From positions 1 through 38,778 of the forward strand of contig FONK01000015.1 of NCBI GenBank assembly GCA_900112915.1: 38,778 bases of DNA, read 5' to 3'. Shown piece after piece: positions 8,661-17,492 of the stretch; the stretch's first letter is position 1; each line of letters starts with the position of its first letter. Below the pieces are notes generated by a model that was given only the letters and a program-made list of their open reading frames with translations, was not told the DNA's origin and ran no database searches. This stretch comes from Peptostreptococcaceae bacterium pGA-8. GTDB lineage: Bacteria; Bacillota; Clostridia; Peptostreptococcales; Anaerovoracaceae. The position numbers and the translations under genes are program-made.

Positions 8661-11600
8661 AAAGTATTTCAAAAAAATAGGAGTTTCATTAATAATAGCA
8701 ATGCTGGTAGTAACTATGCTGCCGGCAACTGCGATGGCAAAGACGGAACCCAATAATCCGGATAATTGGCAATGGTATAAGTACGCTAACAGTGTTACGA
8801 ATAATTCTATAACCAAAATGCAAACTCCGTCCGATGCCAACGAAAGTGCATTAAAGTGGGCCGCAAAACTAGGGGAGGGTTGGAGTGCATCTCCGACCCC
8901 TCCGCTAATAGATGATAAATATATATATGTGGCAGCCGGAAGCACAGTTAGACAATTAGATAAAGCTACAGGAGAGGAAACGGAGCTATCTAAAAAAGAG
9001 AGAGAGCCTTTCCATCAGGACGGAACTGTTGAATATGCCATGAACCCCATGCTATATGCAGAAGGCATGTTATTTGTACCTATTAAAAACGGTAGAATAC
9101 AGGCTGTAGACGCCAAAACTTTAAAACCGATTTGGTGCAGTGAACCACTGGGAGGACAGTGTGTTTCCAATTTAAGCTATGGGAAACTAAACGGAAAGGG
9201 TTATGTGTTTTCCGGAACATGGAACGGAGAATCCAGTGATGGAGACTTTTTTGCAGTTGCCATCGATGAAGAAGGTATATCCGAAGAAATCAATACGGTG
9301 ACAATGCAACCGTCCCAAGAAAAGAAACCCATAGTTCAGAAGGTTAAAAAAATTGCTTGGAAATTCACTCCGTCTAAGGATGATCAAGCTACATCACCGG
9401 AATATAACAGACCAAGGGGTTTCTATTGGTCAGGAGCCTATGTGACAGATAAATATTTAGCTGTCGGTACCGATGACGGTTTCAGTGAAGGTCAGTACAA
9501 TCCCGGTTCCTCCCTATATACATTGAATCCGAGAACGGGAGAGATAATTGACAAAATTGTAGGAATAAAGGGCGATATAAGAACTTCAGTTTCCTATGAT
9601 AATGGACATTTGTACTTTAGCACCAAGGGAGGACATCTTCATAAATGTGATGTTGACGAAAACGGTAAATTAAGCAATGATAGTCATATAGCTCTTGAGA
9701 GAATGACTACAGCTACGCCTGTAGTGTACAAAGACAGGATTTACATCGGGTATTCAGGAACCAGCCAATTTGACCCTGGCAGTGGGCATATGTTTGCGGT
9801 AATAAGCAATAAGGGGTCTTTAAGTCAAGACTCTCTTGTGTATAAGCAGGCAGTACCGGGATATCCTCAGGCAACTCCTCTTGTGTCAACAGCTTACGAA
9901 AATGAGGATTTTGATAATGACGGAAAAGCAGACGGCAGGGTATATGTGTACTTCACATATAATGCACCGCCGGGGGGAATATTTTTCTTTTACGATACTC
10001 CGAAGGCTACAGCCCCTGCTTTTTCCGATTCTGAGTGTGCTTTATATACCCCTGAAGGAAATACGACTCAATATGGTTTGAGTCCTGTTTCCACAGACAA
10101 TGAAGGCGTATTGTATTTCAAAAATGATTCAGGAAACCTATTTGCGGTTGAAAAAAACTTAGCCTACTTGTCTAAGCTTGATATAAAAGCAGATGAAGGT
10201 ACTCTTACTATGGATGAAGGCTTTGAACTGCCTGGTAATTTTAGTCCGAAAAAACATCTGTATACAGGTAAGATTAATGAGTGCAAGACATTGAAAGTTA
10301 CGCCTGAAGTAGTCTCCGGTGGAACAGTTACAGTAAATGGGAAGCCTTTTACGGGAACACCTATAGAAGTAACAGCAGACGACATTGAACCTACCGTTAT
10401 AAGAATAGTGGCAAAGAAAGGAACCTATCAGAGAACATACAAGGTGGAATTAACACCTAAGGGGTCAAGTGCCAAGCTTTATGATTTGAAGTTAACAGGG
10501 CAAGGAAATACGCCACCATGGGTACCTAATTCCGTTAACACGCCTAAGGTTTTGACACCGGCATTTGACAAGGAAATAAAGGAATATGTTTCCGTTGTGG
10601 ATGAGCAAATAAGAGGAAGCCATGGGAAAAATCTGTGGATTACTCCTGAAGATGGAGACGCTAAAATAGATGTTTATCCTGTTGATAATGTTAGTGAAAA
10701 GTCTACATTTAACGAAGATGGAGAAACCTTGAAGCTTCACAAGTCAAATTTTGACAATGATGGCAAACTATCCTACAGGCTTTTTGTTAAAGAAAAAGCT
10801 TCAAAGCGTGATGTAAAATATAGAATTGAAGTTACCTCCGAAAATGGGAACCATAAGGAGTCATATGTAATAACTGTAGGTCTTCAATATCATGCGGCAG
10901 ATGTGCAGCTTAATAAAAGAGAACTTATATTGGATGTAGGTCAAAGCTTTACATTAGAGGCTAATGTTTTCCCTGACAATGCCGATGTTAAAGATGTAAC
11001 TTGGAGCACAGAATCGAAGGCTATTGAGTTAGGCTCAGATGGCAAGGTCAAAGCAATAAAAGAAGGCAGCGCTGATGTGATTGTTAGATCTGTTGATGGC
11101 GGAAAAACTGATAACTGCAAGGTTAAGGTTATTGACTCAAAGCTTGATAAGGCTAGAAGTGACGCCATTAATGAACTGAAGAACGCATATAACCTAGAAG
11201 ATTACTTTGAGGAAGAACAAAATCAAATTAAAGAAATTGTAAAATCAGCAGAAAAAGCATTTAAAAAGGCAGCTACTGTGGAAGAAGTTAACCAAGCCCT
11301 CGCAAAAGCAAAAGCTTCTATATCAAAGCTGAAAACCAAAGCTGAGTACGCCGCAGATGAGCTGACTTTATACAAAAAGACAGCCAAGAATGAGCTTAAG
11401 AGCTACTATAACATTGAAAATTACAGGGAAAAAGAAGCCAATGAGCTTAATCAGATAGTCTCCGAGGCAGAAACAAATATTGATTCAGCAGCAAACAAAG
11501 AAGCTGTAGATAAGGCAGTAAAAGAGGCAAAAGCTAAGATTGACAAACTCAAGACCAAAGCTCAATACGAGGAAGAAGAAGCTATGGAATTGAAGGCCTT

Positions 11601-13131
11601 AAAAGCAAAGCTGAAAAAGGAATTGGGAGAGTTAAAAGACCCTGATGACTATAGAGAGGCAGAGAAGAAAGCTCTCGCAGCAGCAATAAATAAAGGTAAA
11701 GAATTAATCGAAAATGCTTCTAATAAAGCAGATGCTCAATCGGAGTTTGCAAAGGCAAAGGCAGAAATAGACAACATCAAGACTGATGCTCAACTAGAAG
11801 AGATTGAAAGAAAAACAGCTAAGGCAGTGGATGATAAGATAGCTTCCATTAAGAAGCCGATTACTGTTGAAAGTAAAAACTCAATAGATGAAGCCAGAGC
11901 TGCCTATGAGAACCTTACAGAGAAAGAAAAGGCTTTTGTAACCAAGCTTTGCGAATTGGAGGCCGCTGAAAAGGCTTATGAAGAAGCCTTGAAAGTTTAC
12001 GAGCTTAATAAGGTAAAAGAGTCTCTAAAGAAGCAGCTTGAAACCTACAAGGATCCTGATTTGTACAGAAAAGCTGAACGGAAAAAGCTGGCTGAGGCAG
12101 TTAATCAAGGTAAAGGCGAAATTGAAAAGGCAGAGGATGCCGTCGCTGCTAATAAAGCCTTTGAAACTGCAAAGAAAGCCATTGATGCTCTTAACTTGAA
12201 AACAGCGGCAGAATATGACAAGGAAGAACTTGATGAAGCTAAGACTTTAGCAACGAAAGAAATATCAGATTATAAGAAGGCTGACGAGTATCGAGAAGCG
12301 GAAAAAGTTAAGTTAGGTGAAATCATCAAGTCCGGACATGATGCCGTGGAAGCTTCGAAGGACAAGGATGAGGTAGCTAATGCAGTGACAGCGGCAAAGG
12401 CTGAAATGGATAAGCTCAAAACTGATGCCCAGTTGAAGATAGAAGCACAGCGTGCAGCTGAGGCAGTACAGATTCTCATTGCAGATGCAACTAAAAACCC
12501 TGTTTTATTCGACAGCTCCGACTCAATTAAGATGGCTAGAGATGCATTCAACAGGCTTTCAGATGAAGCAAAAGCAATTGTTGAAAATGCAGCAGAAAAC
12601 AACTTGAATCACCTTGTTAAAGCTGAAACGGATCTTATAAAAGCAAGTAAGATTTTGAAGTTCATAAACACTTCTGAGAATAATAGTGCAAATAAGGAAA
12701 TTACAATAAAAGGTGACAATGCTTACTTTATTGAGAAGAAAGGCAAAGAGCTTGTTTATGAGCTGAATACAGATTTCAAGAATTTCGATGGAGTGGGCAA
12801 GGTCACGGTAGACGGAAAAGAGCTTGAATTAGGAAAGGATTATTCTGCAAAAGCAGGCAGTGTTATAATTGCATTTAATGAATCCTTCTTAAATGGCTTA
12901 GAAGTCGGCAATCATGTTGTTCGAATTATGACAACAGAGGGCTATGGCGAAGTTGCAATCAATGTTCAAAAAGAAGCAGCTTCTAACACGGAACATGGTC
13001 AGAATTCTACACATAAGAGCAAGGGCAAATCAGCCAAAACAGGTGATTCAAACAGCGTAATACCATTTGCGTTAATGGGTATAATTGCTACAGCAGCTAT
13101 TTTGTCTATGAAAAAATATGTCAAAAGGTAG
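8653..13131 (+). CDS. Wall-anchored beta-propeller surface protein with helical stalk
   Basis: This 1492-aa protein begins 8 nt before the stop of the upstream giant, with AAAAGGA (8637-8643) inside the upstream coding region. The signal peptide covers about 1-29. Residues about 60-510 form repeated beta-propeller blades of the PQQ/YVTN type (for example LDKATGEE and IYVAAGSTVRQL). Cadherin-like beta-sandwiches follow (about 515-745), then a Big_2-type Ig domain (about 750-825). An array of three-helix units comes next (about 830-1335), then a CBM_X2-like domain (about 1340-1450). The C-terminus is AKTGDSN, a hydrophobic span and KKYVKR. The propeller closely resembles the one at 35574-37643; both contain YVYFTYNAPPGG and an AGAYV-like or SGAYV motif after FYW. 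No catalytic motif is visible, so a binding or scaffold role is likely. Confidence 0.88.
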   Translation: MIKKYFKKIGVSLIIAMLVVTMLPATAMAKTEPNNPDNWQWYKYANSVTNNSITKMQTPSDANESALKWAAKLGEGWSASPTPPLIDDKYIYVAAGSTVRQLDKATGEETELSKKEREPFHQDGTVEYAMNPMLYAEGMLFVPIKNGRIQAVDAKTLKPIWCSEPLGGQCVSNLSYGKLNGKGYVFSGTWNGESSDGDFFAVAIDEEGISEEINTVTMQPSQEKKPIVQKVKKIAWKFTPSKDDQATSPEYNRPRGFYWSGAYVTDKYLAVGTDDGFSEGQYNPGSSLYTLNPRTGEIIDKIVGIKGDIRTSVSYDNGHLYFSTKGGHLHKCDVDENGKLSNDSHIALERMTTATPVVYKDRIYIGYSGTSQFDPGSGHMFAVISNKGSLSQDSLVYKQAVPGYPQATPLVSTAYENEDFDNDGKADGRVYVYFTYNAPPGGIFFFYDTPKATAPAFSDSECALYTPEGNTTQYGLSPVSTDNEGVLYFKNDSGNLFAVEKNLAYLSKLDIKADEGTLTMDEGFELPGNFSPKKHLYTGKINECKTLKVTPEVVSGGTVTVNGKPFTGTPIEVTADDIEPTVIRIVAKKGTYQRTYKVELTPKGSSAKLYDLKLTGQGNTPPWVPNSVNTPKVLTPAFDKEIKEYVSVVDEQIRGSHGKNLWITPEDGDAKIDVYPVDNVSEKSTFNEDGETLKLHKSNFDNDGKLSYRLFVKEKASKRDVKYRIEVTSENGNHKESYVITVGLQYHAADVQLNKRELILDVGQSFTLEANVFPDNADVKDVTWSTESKAIELGSDGKVKAIKEGSADVIVRSVDGGKTDNCKVKVIDSKLDKARSDAINELKNAYNLEDYFEEEQNQIKEIVKSAEKAFKKAATVEEVNQALAKAKASISKLKTKAEYAADELTLYKKTAKNELKSYYNIENYREKEANELNQIVSEAETNIDSAANKEAVDKAVKEAKAKIDKLKTKAQYEEEEAMELKALKAKLKKELGELKDPDDYREAEKKALAAAINKGKELIENASNKADAQSEFAKAKAEIDNIKTDAQLEEIERKTAKAVDDKIASIKKPITVESKNSIDEARAAYENLTEKEKAFVTKLCELEAAEKAYEEALKVYELNKVKESLKKQLETYKDPDLYRKAERKKLAEAVNQGKGEIEKAEDAVAANKAFETAKKAIDALNLKTAAEYDKEELDEAKTLATKEISDYKKADEYREAEKVKLGEIIKSGHDAVEASKDKDEVANAVTAAKAEMDKLKTDAQLKIEAQRAAEAVQILIADATKNPVLFDSSDSIKMARDAFNRLSDEAKAIVENAAENNLNHLVKAETDLIKASKILKFINTSENNSANKEITIKGDNAYFIEKKGKELVYELNTDFKNFDGVGKVTVDGKELELGKDYSAKAGSVIIAFNESFLNGLEVGNHVVRIMTTEGYGEVAINVQKEAASNTEHGQNSTHKSKGKSAKTGDSNSVIPFALMGIIATAAILSMKKYVKR
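11146..12663 (+). repeat. Array of three-helix repeats in the 1492-aa protein
   Basis: There are seven units in the order A-A-A-B-A-A-B, using the same A and B patterns as the array at 6531-8133. The last five units (A-B-A-A-B), followed by the CBM_X2-like domain, are collinear with the upstream gene. Local protein identity is high, for example KPITVESKN then IDEARAAYE in both. This indicates duplication or recombination between neighbouring genes. Confidence 0.7.
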
Positions 13132-13154
13132 TTGACCAGCTTAATAGAAGTTTA

Positions 13155-13191
13155 GAAGGAGCCAAGGGAAATTTGGCTCCTTCAGTTTTTT
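13155..13191 (+). terminator. Strong intrinsic terminator after the left surface cluster
   Basis: GAAGGAGCCAA (13155-13165) pairs perfectly over 11 bp with TTGGCTCCTTC (13173-13183). The loop is 7 nt, and a run of six T starts at 13186. It separates the surface protein genes from the housekeeping block. Confidence 0.92.
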
Positions 13192-13266
13192 ACGGAATAG
13201 AGTTTGTTGATTTATAATTTTAGGAAGCAATGTTTTAATCAAGAGATGAATAAAGAGAGGTGTAAA

Positions 13267-14007
13267 ATGCTGGACTTAAATAGCTTTGTCGGAGACTTTG
13301 ACTTGGAAAAAGCCATGGAAGAATTTAAAGAAAATATGACTTATGCCGGTAAAGCTAAGTTTTATGAAATTCTAACAAAAGGAAGATACCTTATGCCATC
13401 GAGAAACGACGATAGGATACCCTTAATTTCTCCAACTAAAGAAAACCATTTTCTCCCGGTGTTTACCAATGTAAGGGAAATGGAAAAACAAGGAAATATG
13501 AAGAAAAGCGAACTTAGAATAGTGACATTTAAGGATATACTTAGTATATTTATAGAGCATTATCCTCAAATCACAGGAGTGGCTCTGAACCCTTTCGGCA
13601 GAACTCTTTTTTTGGGCAAGGAACAGATGGACGATATTGAAAGCGTTACAGAGGGAATGACTTTAAGAAGGACTGACTATGAAAAACCCCAAGAGCTCTT
13701 ACCCTGGGAAAATACATCGGATGAGCTGAAAAGTCGCCTCCGAAGCTATTGTCAAAAGAAAAAATCCATTACACGAGCTTGGATTGTGGGGGCAAGGAGT
13801 AGCAAGTCGGAGGAACCACATATACAATTTCTGATGGAATTTTACGGAGAGAAGAGGGAAAAAATATTCACACAGGTTGCTGAAATTGTAAGGGAATACA
13901 TGCTGCCTGGACAATCCTTTGAACTTATGCAAGCAACAAAAGAGTCAGCAAACAAAGCAGATCTTGTCAGCCAGGTTGTCTACGATGTACATGCTGATAG
14001 ATTGTAG
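13267..14007 (+). CDS. SseB-family protein
   Basis: The product is 246 aa. I chose the ATG at 13267 because AGAGAGGTG ends about 5 nt upstream. Longer readings back to a TTG at 13204 or an ATG at 13246 have no suitable ribosome binding site. The N-terminal half matches the SseB N-terminal pattern: GRYLMPS, then LPVFTNVREM, ITGVALNPFGRTLFL. The C-terminal half resembles the SseB C-terminal domain (AWIVGARSS, then a beta strand with FLMEF). The family is named after enhanced serine sensitivity in Escherichia coli and its molecular role is poorly known. There is no signal peptide, so it is cytoplasmic. It follows a strong terminator, and a TATAAT at 13213-13218 could be its -10 box. It has no evident link to the surface genes. 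Confidence 0.8.
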   Translation: MLDLNSFVGDFDLEKAMEEFKENMTYAGKAKFYEILTKGRYLMPSRNDDRIPLISPTKENHFLPVFTNVREMEKQGNMKKSELRIVTFKDILSIFIEHYPQITGVALNPFGRTLFLGKEQMDDIESVTEGMTLRRTDYEKPQELLPWENTSDELKSRLRSYCQKKKSITRAWIVGARSSKSEEPHIQFLMEFYGEKREKIFTQVAEIVREYMLPGQSFELMQATKESANKADLVSQVVYDVHADRL

Positions 14008-14118
14008 TGCAAAAGGCTGTACTAAAAATATATAATATTTGATGCACCGGTCTCTTTTTATGCAACCAATAAGTAAGAAAAATATAATTAAGTTACAGAT
14101 GAAAATGTGATGTAAAAA

Positions 14119-14127
14119 TGGTATAAT
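14119..14127 (+). promoter_or_regulatory. Extended -10 promoter of rho
   Basis: TGGTATAAT is a perfect extended -10 element (TGnTATAAT) placed 37 nt before the rho start codon. No convincing -35 box lies 16-18 nt upstream, which is typical for extended -10 promoters. It likely drives rho, the DUF1385 gene and prmC. Confidence 0.7.
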
Positions 14128-14164
14128 ATGTGGACAAGCTTAAGCAAGGGAAAGGGGCTATAAA

Positions 14165-15418
14165 TTGAAAGAAGAAATGCAGGCAAATATTCAGGCTGAT
14201 GCAACGGAAAACAATGAAAAAAATGAAGCTGCGGATTTGAAAATAATATCCGATAGTGAGGAAAAGGCTGAACTTCACAAGACTCACGGGCAGGAAGAAG
14301 ACAGACCTGAAGTTGAGGGAATTCTTGACATTGCCGAAGGCGGTTTTGGATTTTTGAGGTTTAACAACTTTCTAACCAGTGACAAGGATGTATATGTTTC
14401 GCCAAGTCAGATAAGAAGATTTAATCTTAAAACAGGTGATAAAATAAAAGGCATATCCCGACTGCCAAATCAAGGAGAGCGATTCGGGGCTCTTTTGTAT
14501 GTGGTGACTGTAAACGGAGATAAACCGGAGATTGCCAAGACAAGACCGGATTTTGACGATTTGACACCGATTTATCCCACAGAAAGATTAACCCTGGAGG
14601 ATAAGCCCCATGAGCTTAGTATGAGACTGATAGATTTGGTTGCCCCAATAGGTAAAGGGCAGAGGGGGCTTATTGTAGCGCCGCCTAAAGCCGGCAAGAC
14701 GACTCTTTTGAAGAAGGTGGCTAATGCCATTGAGAAAAAGCATCCGGAGGCTGAGCTGATTGTTCTTCTCATAGGAGAAAGACCTGAGGAGGTAACAGAC
14801 ATGAGGAGATCCCTTGAAGGCGGAGAGGTTATATATTCCACCTTTGATGAGATGCCTCAGCATCATGTTAAGGTGGCTGAAATGGTGCTGGCGAGAGCTA
14901 AGAGATTAGTTGAGCATGGCAAGGATGTTGTGATACTTTTAGACAGTATAACCAGATTAGCGAGAGCGAACAATTTGGTGGTTCCCAATTCAGGACGAAC
15001 CCTTTCCGGTGGACTTGATCCCGGTGCATTGCATTTTCCGAAGAAGTTTTTTGGAGCGGCAAGGAATATTGAAGAGGGCGGCAGTCTGACCGTTTTGGCA
15101 ACAGCCCTGGTTGAGACAGGCAGTCGAATGGATGATGTCATCTTCGAGGAGTTTAAGGGTACCGGCAATATGGAGCTGAAGCTGGATAGAAGACTTCAGG
15201 AAAAAAGGATTTTCCCTGCTGTTGACATAGGAAAATCAGGAACGAGAAAAGAAGATTTGTTGATGAGCCAAGAGGAGATAGAGGCTATTTGGTTAATGAG
15301 AAAGGCCATGGCGGGCAATTCAACAAGTGACATAATAGAAAGCATCGTTGACAATTTGGCAAGAACCAAGGATAACAAGAGCTTCATAAGAATTTTGACT
15401 AAAATACTGGGAGAATAA
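14165..15418 (+). CDS. rho: Transcription termination factor Rho
   Basis: Rho is a hexameric RNA-dependent ATPase that ends transcription and limits antisense RNA. The start is a TTG with AAGGGG about 7 nt upstream; an in-frame ATG at 14177 is too far from that site. The protein is 417 aa. Residues 1-45 form a charged, poorly conserved extension. A cold-shock-like RNA-binding domain follows ([21 protein letters not shown]). The ATPase core has Walker [10 protein letters not shown] (172-180), Walker B VVILLDS with Asp260, and the Rho signature [11 protein letters not shown]. The stop overlaps the next start in TAATG. The usual neighbours rpmE and prfA are not present here. Confidence 0.97.
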   Translation: MKEEMQANIQADATENNEKNEAADLKIISDSEEKAELHKTHGQEEDRPEVEGILDIAEGGFGFLRFNNFLTSDKDVYVSPSQIRRFNLKTGDKIKGISRLPNQGERFGALLYVVTVNGDKPEIAKTRPDFDDLTPIYPTERLTLEDKPHELSMRLIDLVAPIGKGQRGLIVAPPKAGKTTLLKKVANAIEKKHPEAELIVLLIGERPEEVTDMRRSLEGGEVIYSTFDEMPQHHVKVAEMVLARAKRLVEHGKDVVILLDSITRLARANNLVVPNSGRTLSGGLDPGALHFPKKFFGAARNIEEGGSLTVLATALVETGSRMDDVIFEEFKGTGNMELKLDRRLQEKRIFPAVDIGKSGTRKEDLLMSQEEIEAIWLMRKAMAGNSTSDIIESIVDNLARTKDNKSFIRILTKILGE

Positions 15419-16512
15419 TGGATTTAAGTAAGATATTTTTGAAAGATGCGTGTCCTACATCCGTAGGCGGTCAGGCGGTAATGGAAGGACTCATGATGAA
15501 AGGCCCTGAAAGAACTGCCGTTGCAATTAGATTGCCCAATGACCGCATTCATTTAAGAACGACAACCAACAGAAGACCCTCAAGGCTGGCAAAGCTCCCC
15601 TTACTGCGAGGGGTATACTCCTTTGCCACTGCCATGATTGACGGAACAAAAATCTTGCTTTATGCAGCAAATGTATTGGAAGCTAACATGGATGACGAGG
15701 GTGAAACAGAGGAACCGGGCAGGCTTGAAAAATGGCTTGGAAATAAATTTGGCGAGAGGGCGATGTGGAATATTATGATTTATTTCTCAGTTTTCATAGC
15801 CTTAGTGTTCTCCGTGGGATTTTTTATTTTGCTGCCGACAGCTTTGGTCGGCTGGCTCAAGGCGTTTACTGACAACAGGTTTATTCTTAGCTTGTGTGAG
15901 GGGCTTGTAAGATTAGTGCTGTTTATTGGCTATATTTGGCTGATTTCAAAAACCAAGGATATTAAGACCGTTTTTCAGTACCACGGCGCCGAGCATAAGA
16001 CAATTCACTGCTTTGAGAAAAATCTGCCATTAACACCGGAGAATGCTCAGAGCTTTTACACCCTTCACCCAAGGTGCGGCACCAGTTTTCTCATGTTCGT
16101 AATGATTATAACCATTCTTTTGTTCCCGCTGCTCGGATGGCCGAGCCTTGCAATGAGAGTTTTGTCCAGAATAATTGTAATTCCGGTAATTGCGGGTCTG
16201 TCCTTCGAGCTGCTTAAATGGGCAGGCAGAAGCGACTCTGTAATCGTGAAGATTTTGAGTATGCCGGGTCTATACCTGCAGAAGCTTACAACAAAAGAGC
16301 CGACTCTTAAACAGCTTGAGGTTGCCATAGTTGCCATGGAGGCGGTACTTGTGCCACCTGAAACTCCAATGTTTGAGGGTGTATATGACCGGGAAATTGA
16401 TAGCCAAGAAATATACAGTCGGGAAATGGATGACCGGGAAATTGATAGCAAAGAAATATATAACCGAGAAATAGATAACCAAGAAATATACAACCGAGAA
16501 AGGACGCTGTAG
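15418..16512 (+). CDS. DUF1385 membrane protein (YqhQ-like) with C-terminal pentapeptide repeats
   Basis: This 364-aa protein begins inside the rho stop (TAATG). The family signature is clear: SVGGQAVMEGLMMKGPE at the N-terminus, YHGAEHKTIHCFE in the middle, and LHPRCGTSFL. Several hydrophobic segments (about residues 120-180 and 220-260) make it an integral membrane protein. DUF1385 proteins are widespread in Firmicutes and commonly sit between rho and prmC; I know of no established function for this one. The C-terminus is unusual: residues 323-362 are eight tandem pentapeptides with consensus [YD]-[DSN]-[RQK]-E-[IM], followed by Thr-Leu. The tail is strongly charged and probably cytoplasmic. 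The conserved core is intact. Confidence 0.92.
   Translation: MDLSKIFLKDACPTSVGGQAVMEGLMMKGPERTAVAIRLPNDRIHLRTTTNRRPSRLAKLPLLRGVYSFATAMIDGTKILLYAANVLEANMDDEGETEEPGRLEKWLGNKFGERAMWNIMIYFSVFIALVFSVGFFILLPTALVGWLKAFTDNRFILSLCEGLVRLVLFIGYIWLISKTKDIKTVFQYHGAEHKTIHCFEKNLPLTPENAQSFYTLHPRCGTSFLMFVMIITILLFPLLGWPSLAMRVLSRIIVIPVIAGLSFELLKWAGRSDSVIVKILSMPGLYLQKLTTKEPTLKQLEVAIVAMEAVLVPPETPMFEGVYDREIDSQEIYSREMDDREIDSKEIYNREIDNQEIYNRERTL
16384..16503 (+). repeat. Eight tandem 15-bp units at the end of the DUF1385 gene
   Basis: The units encode YDREI, DSQEI, YSREM, DDREI, DSKEI, YNREI, DNQEI and YNRER. Each unit is exactly 15 bp, so unit gain or loss would keep the reading frame. Odd and even units also look alike at DNA level, which suggests growth by 30- or 45-bp duplications. 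Confidence 0.93.
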
Positions 16513-16516
16513 GAGA

Positions 16517-17383
16517 ATGACTTTACCTGTAAAGGAATTGCTTTTAGTTGGAGAAAACAGACTTAGAGATGCCGGAATTGCTGATGCCAAAGTGGATAGC
16601 AGGACGCTTTATTGCCATATATTCGATTTGACACCGGCACAGCTCATCATGGAGTGGCAAAAAACCGTAGAATTTGATTATTGCGAAAAGTATTTTTCCC
16701 TGCTGGACAGAAGAGCGGCAGGGGAGCCGGTGCAATACATAACGGGGGTTCAGGAATTCATGGGTTATCCTATAAAGGTAAACCCGAGTGTTTTGATTCC
16801 CAGGTTAGATACGGAGACTGTAGTTGAAAAGGCCATTGAAATTGCCAAGGAAAAGAAAGCAAAAGAAATTTTGGACTTGTGCTGCGGTTCCGGTGCCATT
16901 GGAATTGCCATGGCAAAAAATTTGCCTGACGCTAAAATAACCCTGTCCGATGTGAGCGGGGATGCAGCTGAGGTGGCGAGATCCAATGTCAATGCTTTAA
17001 ATTTAAGCAAGCGAATAGATGTGAAATCAGGAGATCTTTTCGAGCCCTTCAGAGGACGATTTTCTAAAAAGCGTTTCGACATGATAGTATCAAACCCGCC
17101 ATACATTCCAAAAGCAACGATACCGAAGCTTATGGCAGAGGTGAAAGACCATGAGCCTATGACGGCTTTAGATGGAGGCGAGGACGGACTGGACTTCTAT
17201 CGTTGGATTTCCGGTGAAGCCGGGGTATTTCTGAAGAAGAGAGGAATCCTTGTTTTTGAGATTGGACATGACCAGGGAGAAGCCGTTTCAAAGCTTTTAG
17301 AGGAGCACGGCTTTGAAAATGTTCAGGTCGTTAAGGATTTGGCAGGACTGGATAGAACTGTTTGGGGTCAACTTGCTAAATAG
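16517..17383 (+). CDS. prmC: Peptide chain release factor N5-glutamine methyltransferase
   Basis: PrmC (HemK) methylates the glutamine of the GGQ motif in release factors RF1 and RF2, using S-adenosylmethionine. The 288-aa protein has the expected helical N-terminal domain (with AGEPVQYITG near the junction). The Rossmann methyltransferase fold follows, with ILDLCCGSGAIGIA as the cofactor-binding loop and the NPPY active-site motif at 193-196. The start lies 5 nt after the upstream stop. AGGAG ends only 1 nt before the ATG, so translational coupling is likely. In many Clostridia prfA follows prmC; here the next gene is nrdA, so the release factor substrate gene must be elsewhere. Confidence 0.95.
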   Translation: MTLPVKELLLVGENRLRDAGIADAKVDSRTLYCHIFDLTPAQLIMEWQKTVEFDYCEKYFSLLDRRAAGEPVQYITGVQEFMGYPIKVNPSVLIPRLDTETVVEKAIEIAKEKKAKEILDLCCGSGAIGIAMAKNLPDAKITLSDVSGDAAEVARSNVNALNLSKRIDVKSGDLFEPFRGRFSKKRFDMIVSNPPYIPKATIPKLMAEVKDHEPMTALDGGEDGLDFYRWISGEAGVFLKKRGILVFEIGHDQGEAVSKLLEEHGFENVQVVKDLAGLDRTVWGQLAK

Positions 17384-17392
17384 CTGTTAGGA

Positions 17393-17408
17393 ACACATTA
17401 TATAGGGT
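17393..17408 (+). promoter_or_regulatory. Candidate NrdR box upstream of nrdA
   Basis: ACACATTATATAGGGT matches 14 of 16 positions of the NrdR consensus as I know it (ACACWATATWTWGTGT). NrdR represses ribonucleotide reductase genes when dATP is high. Functional sites normally come in pairs about 31-32 bp apart, and I see no second copy, so the call is tentative. It overlaps a possible -10 box, TATATT (17408-17413). Confidence 0.4.
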
Positions 17409-17416
17409 ATATTACA

Positions 17417-17477
17417 AGGGCGTAGCTGTGAAAACCACCAAATGTGGTGAAGCGGTTAAGCCCTATTATTTATTTTT
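17417..17477 (+). terminator. Long imperfect hairpin and U-rich tract between prmC and nrdA
   Basis: AGGGC (17417-17421) pairs with GCCCT (17460-17464), and ACCAC (17434-17438) pairs with GTGGT (17444-17448). A 7-bp wobble-containing stem can form between them. The U-rich stretch TATTATTTATTTTT follows. It may end the rho-prmC transcript or act as an attenuator for nrdA, whose ribosome binding site (AAGGAGAG, 17479-17486) follows at once. It does not match a riboswitch class I can name. Confidence 0.45.
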
Positions 17478-17492
17478 GAAGGAGAGTTAGCT

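Noticed and set aside
13204-13266. Longer N-terminus for the SseB-like protein starting at a TTG
   Set aside because: No ribosome binding site at 13204, and a well-spaced one fits ATG 13267; the extra 21 residues do not resemble the family.
16065-16493. Minus-strand open frame with a repetitive Ser/Ile/Tyr-rich product
   Set aside because: The repetition is the antisense reading of the 15-bp tandem repeat in the DUF1385 gene.
16384-16503. Possible CRISPR-like or satellite array
   Set aside because: Units are 15 bp, contiguous, in frame and coding, with no spacers.
17417-17477. A known riboswitch class in the nrdA leader
   Set aside because: I compared it with cobalamin, fluoride, preQ1 and tetrahydrofolate aptamers and found no matching conserved core; a hairpin with a U-rich tail is the simpler reading.
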